Assembly (NCBI GenBank): GCA_041655755.1
Contig: JBBAEY010000087.1
Span: 1-8,307, forward strand
Direction: 5' to 3'
Length of the DNA: 8,307 bases
Source of the DNA: JAAYFT01 sp041655755
GTDB lineage: Bacteria > Bacillota > Clostridia > Tissierellales > Tissierellaceae
The translations under genes and the position numbers were made by a program. Positions 1 through 6,763 of this stretch are shown in pieces. Below the pieces are notes generated by a model that was not told where the DNA came from, made no database searches, and saw only the letters and a program-made list of their open reading frames with translations. How positions within the stretch are numbered: the first letter of the stretch is position 1; every line of letters starts with the position of its first letter.

Positions 1-2
1 AC

Positions 3-1814
3 AATATCGAAAACATATCTATGCAGCTTTGGATTGCCGCAAGATTTATTGAAAGCCTATCCTTCTTATTTGCCCTAGTTTTTGTAAAGCAAAGCCACAG
101 TATAAAACAGGCCTTTTTCTTTTATTTAATCACTACTACGATCATTGTAGTAACAATTTTTTACTCTAATATCTTTCCAGCCTGCTACATAGATGGGTGG
201 GGACCAACGGTCTTTAAGAGGGTAAGTGAGTATGTAATTTCCGGGACCTTTTTACTCAGTATCTTGTATCTTTCTAAAAAAAAGTTTTCAGGTTTTAATA
301 GGATTAATACCCTGATAATTTACTCCTTGTCTTTTGCAGTCATATCTGAAACACTATTCGCCAACTACCTACATTACAATGACATATTAATTATTTTAGG
401 GCTTTTACTTAAGTTTATATCCTATTACTTAATTTACATGGCCCTTATTCAAACAAGTCTAAAGGAGCCTCATAGGGATTTAATGAGGCTAAATAAATTA
501 CTAGACAAGAAAAACAGGAATTTAGAGAGTCTGGTTATTAAAATAAAGGAAGAATTTGAAAAGAGGGTAAAACTAGAAGCAGAGAATATTAGAAAGAAAG
601 AAATATTGGATGCTATATTGGAAGCGTCGGCCAGTGGTATCTTGGTAGTGGGGAATGATCAGAGTATCATTCATGTAAACAGATCATTTTTAAGAATGTG
701 GGACATACCCTACGAAGTCGTACTATCTGACAATATCAATGATTTTTTAAATGTGGTAAAGGAAAAACTCAATTCTGGAGAAGAGTTTGATATGTTTACG
801 GATAGATTATGGGGTGCACAAAATAGCTTTACCTGTAATATACATTTGGAAAATGGTAGGATATTGGAGACAATCGTACACCCATTTATAGACAGGGGAA
901 TATCAAAGGGTAAGGTACTCAGTTTTAGAGATGTGACAAGGCGAAATCAAATAATGGAATTGGAAAAACAAATTGAAATTAATGAGGTTTTATTGGAAAA
1001 GACAAAGGAATTAGACGACATCAAGACTAACTTCTTTGCTACCATATCTCATGAATTAAGAACTCCCATAAATATAATCCTAGGGGTTGTTCAGCTAATG
1101 CCATATATTAACAATGTGGAAGACAATATAGACAATGAACAGTACTATAAGTATATAAATATGGTCAAACAAAATTGCTATAGGCTCATAAAACTTGCAA
1201 ATAACATCATTGATATCTCTAAAATAGATGCTGGTTACTTTAAGATTGACCTAAGAAATTATAATATTGTATCCATCATTGAAGATATTACCCTATCTGT
1301 AGTAGACTTCATAGAGAATAAGGGCATTACACTTGTGTTTGATACTGATGAAGAAGAGATAATACTGGCCTGTGATGCTGACAAGATGGAGAGGGTAATG
1401 TTGAATCTCCTATCTAATTCGGCCAAATTCGTAGAGCCAGGTGGCAGAATAGAAGTTAATGTAAAGAAAGGCAATAGAATGGTTCTAATTTCTGTAAAAG
1501 ATACGGGAAAGGGAATACCCATAGATATGAAAGAGACTATTTTCAATAGGTTTCAGCAGGTGGATTCAGGCCTAAGAAGGCCAAAGGAGGGGAGCGGTAT
1601 TGGTCTGTCCATAGTCAAATCCATGATAGAATTACACGATGGCAGCATTGATCTCTACAGCGATATAGGCAAGGGAAGTGAATTTGTTATTCAGTTGCCC
1701 ATTAGGCTTGTGAATGAAAATGTGTCAGATCACAGGGAGGCAAAGACCCCAGAATTGAATGTAGATAAAATAAATATTGAATTTTCCGATATATATGATT
1801 TAAATATCTTGTAA
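3..1814 (+). CDS. MASE3-PAS sensor histidine kinase, 5' end outside the window
   Basis: Membrane sensor kinase that should autophosphorylate on His and pass phosphate to a response regulator not in this window. The frame is open to the left edge, so the Met at 21 (WIAARFIESLSF follows) is probably internal. Counting from that Met: about five hydrophobic segments in residues 5-145 resemble the C-terminal part of a MASE3 membrane domain (WIAARF..ES, FP.C...G..PTVFK..SEY, LLKFISYYLIY). Next come a charged coiled linker (about 148-195), a PAS domain (about 196-305, ending SFRDVTRR), HisKA with SHELRTP (phospho-acceptor His344), and HATPase_c with N-box NLLSNSAKF (462-470), G1 DTGKGIP (from Asp494) and G2 GSGIGLS (from Gly524). 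All catalytic motifs are present, so the kinase should be active. The last residues (KINIEFSDIYDLNIL) resemble a tail I recall from other clostridial kinases. No terminator is visible before the next gene. Confidence 0.93.
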   Translation, partial: NIENISMQLWIAARFIESLSFLFALVFVKQSHSIKQAFFFYLITTTIIVVTIFYSNIFPACYIDGWGPTVFKRVSEYVISGTFLLSILYLSKKKFSGFNRINTLIIYSLSFAVISETLFANYLHYNDILIILGLLLKFISYYLIYMALIQTSLKEPHRDLMRLNKLLDKKNRNLESLVIKIKEEFEKRVKLEAENIRKKEILDAILEASASGILVVGNDQSIIHVNRSFLRMWDIPYEVVLSDNINDFLNVVKEKLNSGEEFDMFTDRLWGAQNSFTCNIHLENGRILETIVHPFIDRGISKGKVLSFRDVTRRNQIMELEKQIEINEVLLEKTKELDDIKTNFFATISHELRTPINIILGVVQLMPYINNVEDNIDNEQYYKYINMVKQNCYRLIKLANNIIDISKIDAGYFKIDLRNYNIVSIIEDITLSVVDFIENKGITLVFDTDEEEIILACDADKMERVMLNLLSNSAKFVEPGGRIEVNVKKGNRMVLISVKDTGKGIPIDMKETIFNRFQQVDSGLRRPKEGSGIGLSIVKSMIELHDGSIDLYSDIGKGSEFVIQLPIRLVNENVSDHREAKTPELNVDKINIEFSDIYDLNIL

Positions 1815-1848
1815 TATAGGTTTGGAGTATTTTTGATTTACTGAAATT

Positions 1849-1878
1849 TTGATATATGAATCCCAATAGAAATAATAT
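1849..1878 (+). promoter_or_regulatory. candidate promoter of the MATE gene
   Basis: TTGATA at 1849-1854 (5/6 to the -35 consensus) is followed after 18 nt by TAATAT at 1873-1878 (4/6). A perfect TATAAT overlaps at 1878-1883 but is 23 nt from that -35. This lies in the 111-bp gap after the kinase gene. It is weak evidence in AT-rich DNA; the MATE gene could equally be read from the kinase promoter. Confidence 0.3.
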
Positions 1879-1925
1879 ATAATGTATTGATGGAAGCAGA
1901 TATATGGACTAAATGGAGGTAGTAA

Positions 1926-3278
1926 ATGAAAAAGCTATTTGGGGATAAGAAGTTTTTAAGGGATATGCTGTTAATTGCGGTGCCAATTGCCTTGCAAAAC
2001 CTAATTACTTCTTCATTAAACATGGTGGATACACTGATGATTTCAGAACTAGGCAAGTCTGCCATAGCAGCAGTAGGTCTAGCAAATCAACTGTTCTTCT
2101 TCTATACATTAATTATATTTGGCATCAATAGTGGGGGATCAATTTTTATTTCCCAATATTGGGGGAAGAAGGACACCGATAATATAAAGAGAATATTGGG
2201 CCTGGCAGTAGCCTTAAGTGCCTTTGCCGGCTTAATCTTTACTATAATTGCATTTTTCTTTCCACAATACGTAATGCGATTTTTTATCAAGGAGGCCCTA
2301 GTCATAGAGTTGGGCAGTGAGTATTTAAGGATTGTTTCACTTTCCTATATAGTAACTGGAATTGGATTTGCCTATAGCATAGCATCGAGGAGTATAGGAC
2401 AGGCCAGGATGCCTATGGTCGTTTCCTTTATATCATTCTTGACTAATACGGTATTTAATTACCTACTGATTTTTGGACATTTTGGTTTTCCAAAATTAGG
2501 GGTTGCTGGTGCAGCCTATGGAACCTTGATTGCTCGGCTTGTGGAAATAGTATTCATCTTGTATTTTGTCTATAGGGATATAGAGCCTTTGGCCGCCACA
2601 TTTGAAGAATTAAGGTCTTGGACAGGAGAATTTGTAGCTAGATATTTAAAAACCACATATCCAGTTATTATAAATGAGGCCCTTTGGGCCCTGGGACAGG
2701 TTATGTACTCAGCTGCCTATGCAAAAATAGGTGAGGAGGCCACTGCTGCCGTACAGGTTGCAGCAACTATTCAAAATGTTTTCTTTGTTTTGGTAAGAGG
2801 ATTAGCCAATGCTTGTACTGTAATGGTTGGAAACAAAATTGGCTCAGGAGACGAAGATGAATCTTACAGTTATGCCATTCAATTTTTGATAATGTCAAGT
2901 ATTTCAGGTCTGATATTGGGAGTGGTTTTATTTTTAACTCCTGGCATTACCTTGAAATTATTTAGAAATCTAGAAGCAGATGTGTATGATTTATCGAAGA
3001 CTCTCTTAATGTTTATGGGTTTGTTTTACTTCATAAGGACCTTTAATGCTACCTTGATTGTTGGAGTATTAAGGGGCGGAGGGGATACATCATTTTCTAT
3101 GTATCTAGAGATGGGAGCAGTATGGCTAATTGGAGTTCCCCTAGCTTTCTTTGGGGCATTGATTTTGAAACTTCCAGTATATCTGGTATTTGCCTTGGTT
3201 TCCATGGAGGAAATCATAAAGGCCCTGATTGGATTTCCCAGGGTCAGGTCTAGAAAGTGGATTAAAAATGTAACCTAG
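1926..3278 (+). CDS. MATE family efflux transporter
   Basis: Inner-membrane antiporter of the multidrug and toxic compound extrusion family, which exports cationic drugs or metabolites in exchange for Na+ or H+. The 450-residue length is normal for the family. About twelve hydrophobic segments form two similar six-helix halves. Family-type signatures are MVDTLMISELGKSAIAAVG with ANQ in helices 1-2 (about 32-56), the loop GINSGGSIFISQYWGKKD after helix 2, and NYLLIFG..GFPKLGVAGAA in helix 6 (about 177-200). The start is set by GGAGG at 1915-1919, 6 nt before the ATG. Substrate and coupling ion cannot be read from the sequence. The gene follows a sensor kinase after 111 bp, which may mean co-regulation, but no response regulator is seen. 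It ends 11 bp before a strong terminator. Confidence 0.95.
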   Translation: MKKLFGDKKFLRDMLLIAVPIALQNLITSSLNMVDTLMISELGKSAIAAVGLANQLFFFYTLIIFGINSGGSIFISQYWGKKDTDNIKRILGLAVALSAFAGLIFTIIAFFFPQYVMRFFIKEALVIELGSEYLRIVSLSYIVTGIGFAYSIASRSIGQARMPMVVSFISFLTNTVFNYLLIFGHFGFPKLGVAGAAYGTLIARLVEIVFILYFVYRDIEPLAATFEELRSWTGEFVARYLKTTYPVIINEALWALGQVMYSAAYAKIGEEATAAVQVAATIQNVFFVLVRGLANACTVMVGNKIGSGDEDESYSYAIQFLIMSSISGLILGVVLFLTPGITLKLFRNLEADVYDLSKTLLMFMGLFYFIRTFNATLIVGVLRGGGDTSFSMYLEMGAVWLIGVPLAFFGALILKLPVYLVFALVSMEEIIKALIGFPRVRSRKWIKNVT

Positions 3279-3289
3279 CAATTATATAT

Positions 3290-3325
3290 AAAAATCTGGC
3301 CCATGTTAACATGGGCCAGATTTTT
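3290..3325. terminator. bidirectional intrinsic terminator, perfect 36-bp palindrome
   Basis: Positions 3290-3307 (AAAAATCTGGCCCATGTT) are the exact reverse complement of 3308-3325. In RNA this gives a GC-rich stem flanked by A-tract and U-tract on either strand, so it can terminate both the MATE gene and the convergent minus-strand gene. Its right end covers two bases of the minus-strand stop codon (3324-3326). Confidence 0.93.
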
Positions 3326-3824
3326 ATCCGAGGAAATCTTCTTTGAGAATTTTCCCTTTTTCATTTATATTCATTTTGGTCACCTTTGTAACCTTTGGTA
3401 CATCATCTACCTTTGCACACTCTATTACATGATATATTTTGGAGGTGTCTCCATTTTCCTTAAATACCTCCCTGAGCAATTTTAAAATGGAAAATGGGTG
3501 TTCAGGTTCCTTTAAAGCTATAAAAGAGCTATTGGAAACTCTCATGGCTTCACCTATAAGCTTTTCATAGTCTAATCCGTCAATACCGGGAATGAGAAAA
3601 TAGCCTGTGGCGTCCTTATCTAAATCATCAAAACCCTTGACCCTAACAGATTCAAAGGCTCCCTTACCAACTGCCATCAGGCTGGCGACAAAGGGTCTAA
3701 TCCCTGCTGATCTATGGCCAGAAACTACCACAGATTCCTTTCTTCCAATGGCTTCATCTAGATACTTGCCCTCGGCCTCAGACATAAAGCCCTGATCCAC
3801 ATATTTTTGTATCATTGCATTCAT
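3324..3824 (-). CDS. hypothetical protein; possible degenerate VirB11/CpaF/PilT-like ATPase
   Basis: A 166-residue soluble protein with no signal peptide or membrane segment. The start is supported by AAGGAG (reverse complement of 3833-3838), 8 nt before the ATG. I do not recognise a named family with certainty. The layout resembles the core of secretion/pilus ATPases. SVVVSG followed by GHRSAGIR (36-43) sits where a P-loop GxxxxGK[ST] would be, with Ile replacing Lys and Arg replacing Ser/Thr. YFLIPGID (about 75-82) sits at the Walker-B strand. Then EKLIGEAMRVSNSSFIALKE resembles the helix and strand of the GE.R/AA.tGH..lsTlH region, and the C-terminal VPKVTKVTKMNINEKGK resembles the CpaF-type final strands (RkVteI.E). 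Without a Walker-A Lys it is unlikely to hydrolyse ATP. The resemblance is inferred by eye. It stands alone, convergent to the MATE gene and divergent from csp. Confidence 0.85.
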   Translation of the reverse strand: MNAMIQKYVDQGFMSEAEGKYLDEAIGRKESVVVSGHRSAGIRPFVASLMAVGKGAFESVRVKGFDDLDKDATGYFLIPGIDGLDYEKLIGEAMRVSNSSFIALKEPEHPFSILKLLREVFKENGDTSKIYHVIECAKVDDVPKVTKVTKMNINEKGKILKEDFLG

Positions 3825-3868
3825 TTTAACAACTCCTTTATTTTAAGTTATTTTACTGTTACATTAGT

Positions 3869-3896
3869 ATTATAATCATAATATATTATTTTTCCA
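3869..3896 (-). promoter_or_regulatory. candidate promoter of the minus-strand gene
   Basis: On the minus strand a perfect TATAAT (plus 3869-3874) is preceded, with a 16-nt spacer, by TGGAAA (plus 3891-3896, 4/6 to the -35). It would give a leader of about 40 nt before the AAGGAG site. The -35 is weak and the region is AT-rich, so this is tentative. Confidence 0.33.
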
Positions 3897-4029
3897 TAAG
3901 GAAACTTAAATATATTAGAATCTAATCTTATTTTACCCAAAAAATAAGGAAACAAGCAGAGTAAGATATTATTTTAACATATTATTAAAATATATTTTTA
4001 CAGAATAATCAAAAACAATTAAAATCATG

Positions 4030-4061
4030 TTGCAATCTATATTGGAGTGTGTTAATATAAT
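4030..4061 (+). promoter_or_regulatory. candidate promoter of the csp gene
   Basis: A perfect -10 TATAAT lies at 4056-4061. The best -35 is TTGCAA at 4030-4035, 20 nt away, which is longer than ideal; a shifted -10 TAATAT at 4053-4058 gives 17 nt. Transcription would start near 4068 and leave a leader of about 135 nt, in line with the long leaders known for cold-shock mRNAs. Confidence 0.45.
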
Positions 4062-4067
4062 ACTGTA

Positions 4068-4202
4068 GCTTTAATTCGGAAGTAAATAATCAATACACAA
4101 TAATTTCTAGAAGTACAGATACTATCTGCATATAGTAAGGAAATTTTATTGTTTGGTGTTTTTACAAAGAATTAAAGAAATAAAATTTCGGAGGTATATG
4201 CA
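4068..4202 (+). promoter_or_regulatory. structured 5' leader of the csp mRNA, possible thermosensor
   Basis: Three elements are visible. First, a cold-box-like sequence at 4109-4119. Second, a 6-bp hairpin TACTAT-ctgcat-ATAGTA (4120-4137) that competes with a short CAGA/TCTG hairpin (4116-4119 with 4125-4128). Third, an 11-bp perfect stem GAAATTTTATT (4140-4150) pairing with AATAAAATTTC (4179-4189), with a 28-nt loop, ending exactly one base before GGAGGT (4190-4195). An AU-rich stem abutting the Shine-Dalgarno site is a plausible temperature-sensitive control of translation. This is inferred from complementarity only; the transcript start is not known. Confidence 0.45.
4109..4119 (+). promoter_or_regulatory. 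cold-box-like element
   Basis: AGAAGTACAGA matches 9 of 11 positions of the E. coli cold box (TGACGTACAGA, as I recall it), with seven contiguous matches GTACAGA. It lies in the leader of a real cold-shock gene, where such an element is expected. Chance matches of this quality in a leader this short should be uncommon, but the function in Gram-positives is not shown here. Confidence 0.35.
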
Positions 4203-4400
4203 ATGAAAGGTACAGTAAAATGGTTTAATGCAGAAAAGGGATTCGGATTTATCACAACTGAGGAAGGAAACGATGTATTCGCTCACTTTTCACAAATCAA
4301 CAAAGAAGGTTTCAAGACTTTAGAAGAAGGTCAAGAAGTAGAATTTAATGTTGTAGAAGGCGCTAAAGGTCTACAAGCTGAAGATATCAACATTCTATAG
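4203..4400 (+). CDS. csp: cold-shock protein (CspA family)
   Basis: A single cold-shock domain that binds single-stranded RNA/DNA and acts as an RNA chaperone in the cytoplasm. The 65-residue length is typical. MKGTVKWFNAEKGFGFI contains the start of the fold and RNP1 (K-G-F-G-F-I, 12-17). RNP2 is VFAHFS (25-30). The nucleic-acid-stacking aromatics W7, F8, F14, F16, F26, H28 and F29 are all present. GGAGGT at 4190-4195 lies 7 nt before the ATG at 4203. An ATG at 4198 (ATG-CAA-TGA, overlapping the real start) is only 2 nt from the Shine-Dalgarno and is not used as a gene start. The gene is monocistronic, with its own promoter region and terminator. Whether it is cold-induced or constitutive depends on the leader. 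Confidence 0.97.
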   Translation: MKGTVKWFNAEKGFGFITTEEGNDVFAHFSQINKEGFKTLEEGQEVEFNVVEGAKGLQAEDINIL

Positions 4401-4416
4401 GAAATGGATACCTAAT

Positions 4417-4454
4417 GCTCTCAAGTTTTTAACTTGAGAGCTTTTTGTTTTTTG
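4417..4454 (+). terminator. intrinsic terminator after csp
   Basis: GCTCTCAAGTT (4417-4427) pairs perfectly with AACTTGAGAGC (4431-4441) around a TTT loop. It is followed by TTTTTG and a further T-run. The strength and position imply that the nqr genes downstream are transcribed from their own promoter. Confidence 0.93.
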
Positions 4455-4496
4455 TTTGACTAGAATGCTTTAATTCATTAATTTATGTTATTTTAT

Positions 4497-4527
4497 TTGA
4501 ATATTGGGAATATATCAAATGTATAAC
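4497..4527 (+). promoter_or_regulatory. candidate promoter of the nqr operon
   Basis: TTGAAT (4497-4502) and TATAAC (4522-4527, 5/6) are 19 nt apart and would give a very short leader ending in the GGAGGTG at 4540. An alternative -35, TTGACT (4456-4461, 5/6), lies just after the csp terminator but has only TAATTT at 17 nt. Some promoter must lie between 4455 and 4540. Confidence 0.35.
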
Positions 4528-4551
4528 AAATTGAATATTGGAGGTGTTATT

Positions 4552-5535
4552 TTGTTTGGCAAAGATTATTTGAAACATTTTATGAAGCAAAAAATGATGC
4601 GAACTGTTGTCGTATCCCTAGTACCAATAGTACTGGCCTCCATTTATTTTTTCGGGTGGAGATCCCTGGGACTCTTGCTAGTGGTTATGGCTGCAGGATT
4701 GGCTACTGAGTGGATTTTTAGCAAGAAATACAAAAGAAAGGTATCAGAAGCTGTTTTTGTGTCTAGTATTCTATTTACTATGACCTTGCCACCCAGTACG
4801 CCCTTTTGGATAGCAGCAATAGGAATTATCTTTGGTATTCTATTTGGGAAAGAGGTATTTGGAGGATTTGGAAAGAATGTATTTAATCCTGCACTAGTTG
4901 CAAGGGCCTTTGTTTATGTAACCTTTCCTGCTCCCCTTACCATTCATTGGTCCAAGGTCAGCCTTAGCTTTCCGGGTGGGCTAGGAACTTATATTACTGA
5001 GGGGATTGATGCCATATCCCAGGCAACTCCAATGTTGATATTTAGAGAAACTGGGAGTTTGGCAGATTTAACAGACCTACTAGTAGGGAATGTGGCTGGT
5101 TCCTTGGGGGAAACTTCTGCAATTTTAATTATTATTGCAGGCCTATACCTGATCTACAAAAAAGTGGCATCTTGGCAGATAATGGCAGGAGTACTTATTG
5201 GATTTACGGGATTGAGCAGTGTCTTGTATGGGCTAGGTAATCCTCAGATTCCAAATCCCTTATTTGGAATCTTCGCAGGGGGACTCTTGTTTGGTGCTGT
5301 ATTCATGGCTACTGACCCCATTTCAGCACCTAAGACTAAGGAGGGCAAGTGGATTTATGGCATACTCATAGGGATAGTTACTGTGATTATCAGGGGTTAT
5401 GCCCTGTTTGCAGGTGGTATGATGTTTGCAATCTTAATAGCTAATACATTTGCACCAATAATAGACGAGGGAGTAAAGGCCTATAAAAAGTATAAAAAGG
5501 AATCAAGGGATAAAAAGGAAGAGGTGGCAGTATGA
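4552..5535 (+). CDS. nqrB: Na+-translocating NQR subunit B, short form (NqrB)
   Basis: Integral membrane subunit that carries covalent FMN and forms much of the ion and quinone path of NQR. The start is the TTG at 4552, 7 nt after GGAGG (4540-4544); the upstream in-frame TTG 4504 and ATG 4519 lack such a site. This gives 327 residues, against about 410 for proteobacterial NqrB. NqrB rather than RnfD is favoured by SSILFTMTLPPSTPFWIAAIG, GKEVFGGFGKNVFNPALVARAF and MATDPISA..T.EGKWIYGILIG. The FMN-attachment motif is D-A-I-S-Q-A-T, with Thr159 as the expected flavin site; the family usually has S-G-A-T, so Gln for Gly is odd. The N-terminal arm and the region after helix 1 are missing. First gene of the operon; its stop overlaps nqrC (ATGA). 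No nqrA precedes it. Confidence 0.93.
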   Translation: MFGKDYLKHFMKQKMMRTVVVSLVPIVLASIYFFGWRSLGLLLVVMAAGLATEWIFSKKYKRKVSEAVFVSSILFTMTLPPSTPFWIAAIGIIFGILFGKEVFGGFGKNVFNPALVARAFVYVTFPAPLTIHWSKVSLSFPGGLGTYITEGIDAISQATPMLIFRETGSLADLTDLLVGNVAGSLGETSAILIIIAGLYLIYKKVASWQIMAGVLIGFTGLSSVLYGLGNPQIPNPLFGIFAGGLLFGAVFMATDPISAPKTKEGKWIYGILIGIVTVIIRGYALFAGGMMFAILIANTFAPIIDEGVKAYKKYKKESRDKKEEVAV

Positions 5536-6137
5536 AAAAATCTTTTAGCTTTCCAATAATTTTCATGATTGTAATCACGGCCTTTTTTACCTTTATATTG
5601 GCATTTTTGAACTACAGCACAGCCGATAAGATTGCTCTCAACCAGGAAATTGATTTGAGTAGGAAGATTCTTTACATCTTTGATATTCTACCTGAATCCG
5701 ACAATCCAAAAGAAATAGTTGCAGTATTTCAGGACAGGATTGAATCTACACCCTATGGAGACCATGAGATATTTATCTACAAGGATGAAGCTGGGGAGAT
5801 TCAGGGTTATGCTGTTCCTGTAAATGGTCCCGGACTTTGGGGCAGTGTAGAAGGCTATATTGGAATATCCTCAGATTATTCTACGGTTCTTGGCCTAGAC
5901 TTTATATCCCACAGCGAAACCCCGGGATTAGGGGGGAGGATATCGGAGGACGACTACAAGGGGCAGTTTAGAGGATTAGACTTATCTGATGTGGTCGATG
6001 ACAATTATATTATTTATAGGCCAGCACCTGGCGGCAATGTAGATGCCATAGCAGGAGCCACCTTGACATCAAAATCGGTAAGTAAACTAATCAACGAAGA
6101 TCTAGGACACTTTTTTAGAGAAGGGGGGAATAGATAG
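5532..6137 (+). CDS. nqrC: Na+-translocating NQR subunit C (NqrC/RnfG family)
   Basis: FMN-carrying subunit with one N-terminal membrane anchor (about 6-27) and a domain on the outer face. The 201-residue length is shorter than proteobacterial NqrC (about 255) and close to RnfG. Recognisable signatures are VNGPGLWGSVEGYIGI (about 97-112), SHSETPGLGGRI (about 127-138) and D-A-I-A-G-A-T-L-T-S, where Thr177 is the expected FMN phosphoester site made by an ApbE flavin transferase. No apbE is in the window. The residue three before Thr is Ala rather than Ser; the Asp, Gly-Ala-Thr and T-S are kept. GAGGTG (5521-5526) precedes the ATG, which overlaps the nqrB stop by 4 nt, suggesting translational coupling. 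Assignment to NqrC over RnfG rests mainly on the neighbours. Confidence 0.93.
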   Translation: MKKSFSFPIIFMIVITAFFTFILAFLNYSTADKIALNQEIDLSRKILYIFDILPESDNPKEIVAVFQDRIESTPYGDHEIFIYKDEAGEIQGYAVPVNGPGLWGSVEGYIGISSDYSTVLGLDFISHSETPGLGGRISEDDYKGQFRGLDLSDVVDDNYIIYRPAPGGNVDAIAGATLTSKSVSKLINEDLGHFFREGGNR

Positions 6138-6763
6138 TGGATAACCCAAAGAAGATTTTTAAGATGGGCTTGTGGGAAGACAACCCGGTATTGGTACAAA
6201 TCATAGGCATATGCTCTGCCTTAGCGGTAACTAATTTAATGATGAATTCACTGATTATGGGGATTGGACTAATTTTCGTTACAGGTCTATCTTCTTTTAC
6301 AGTATCGTCCATTAGGACATTTACACCAAAACACATCAGAATGATGGTTCAGGTCCTTATAATTGCCGCATATGTAATAATAGTGGATATATTTTTAAAG
6401 GCTTATATGCCTGAAATGAGCAAGGCCTTGGGTCCCTATGTTGGCCTTATAATTACCAACTGCATAATAATGGGAAGGGCTGAAGCCTATGCCCAGCAGA
6501 ATCCACCGATTCCATCTTTCCTAGATGGGGTTGCATCTGGTATGGGTTACACACTTGTATTGCTCTTAATCGCATTTTTTAGGGAGTTATTTGGGTTTGG
6601 GACAGTGTTTGGAATAAAGGTATTAGGTGATTGGTGGACACCTTGGACCATTATGATAATGCCCCCAGCTGCTTTCTTCCTTCTAGCAGTAGCTATATGG
6701 GTGAGTAAAACAATTCAGGATAAGGAAAAAGATGAAAAGAAAGGTCAGGTGGTTAATTCATGA
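6137..6763 (+). CDS. nqrD: Na+-translocating NQR subunit D (NqrD)
   Basis: Six-helix membrane subunit that pairs with NqrE and supplies two of the four Cys ligands of the intramembrane Fe-S centre. The 208-residue length is standard. The two half-helix motifs are GICSALAVT (Cys26) and IITNCIIMGRAEAYA (Cys109), followed by PSFLDG...GMGY and FFRELFGFG. The late PPAAFFLLAVAIW segment matches NqrD better than RnfE. The start is GTG at 6137, sharing one base with the nqrC stop and preceded by a G-rich AGAAGGGGGG (6119-6128). The operon overlap and preserved Cys pair indicate a functional complex. Confidence 0.95.
   Translation: MDNPKKIFKMGLWEDNPVLVQIIGICSALAVTNLMMNSLIMGIGLIFVTGLSSFTVSSIRTFTPKHIRMMVQVLIIAAYVIIVDIFLKAYMPEMSKALGPYVGLIITNCIIMGRAEAYAQQNPPIPSFLDGVASGMGYTLVLLLIAFFRELFGFGTVFGIKVLGDWWTPWTIMIMPPAAFFLLAVAIWVSKTIQDKEKDEKKGQVVNS

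Larger units (their letters stand above)
3825..4202. other. 378-bp AT-rich divergent intergenic region
   Basis: This spacer lies between the divergent minus-strand gene and csp. It holds candidate promoters for both, the csp leader, a 13-bp dyad ATTAGA-A-TCTAAT (3914-3926), and a direct repeat ATAAGGAAAC at 3896-3905 and 3944-3953. No open reading frame with a ribosome binding site is visible. I see nothing else specific in 3955-4029. Confidence 0.6.

Noticed and set aside
1838..2065. Minus-strand 75-residue reading frame over the kinase-MATE gap
   Set aside because: Most of it is antisense to the MATE gene start; no ribosome binding site or family resemblance.
3303..3485. Plus-strand 60-residue reading frame
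   Set aside because: It starts inside the terminator palindrome, lies antisense to the minus-strand gene, has no ribosome binding site and no recognisable protein character.
4198..4206. Two-codon upstream frame ATG-CAA-TGA overlapping the csp start
   Set aside because: It is only 2 nt from the Shine-Dalgarno, too close for initiation, and is probably coincidental.
4504..4551. Longer NqrB starting at TTG 4504 or ATG 4519
   Set aside because: Neither has a Shine-Dalgarno at the right distance, whereas GGAGGTG at 4540-4546 is placed for the TTG at 4552 and would lie inside the coding region of the longer forms.
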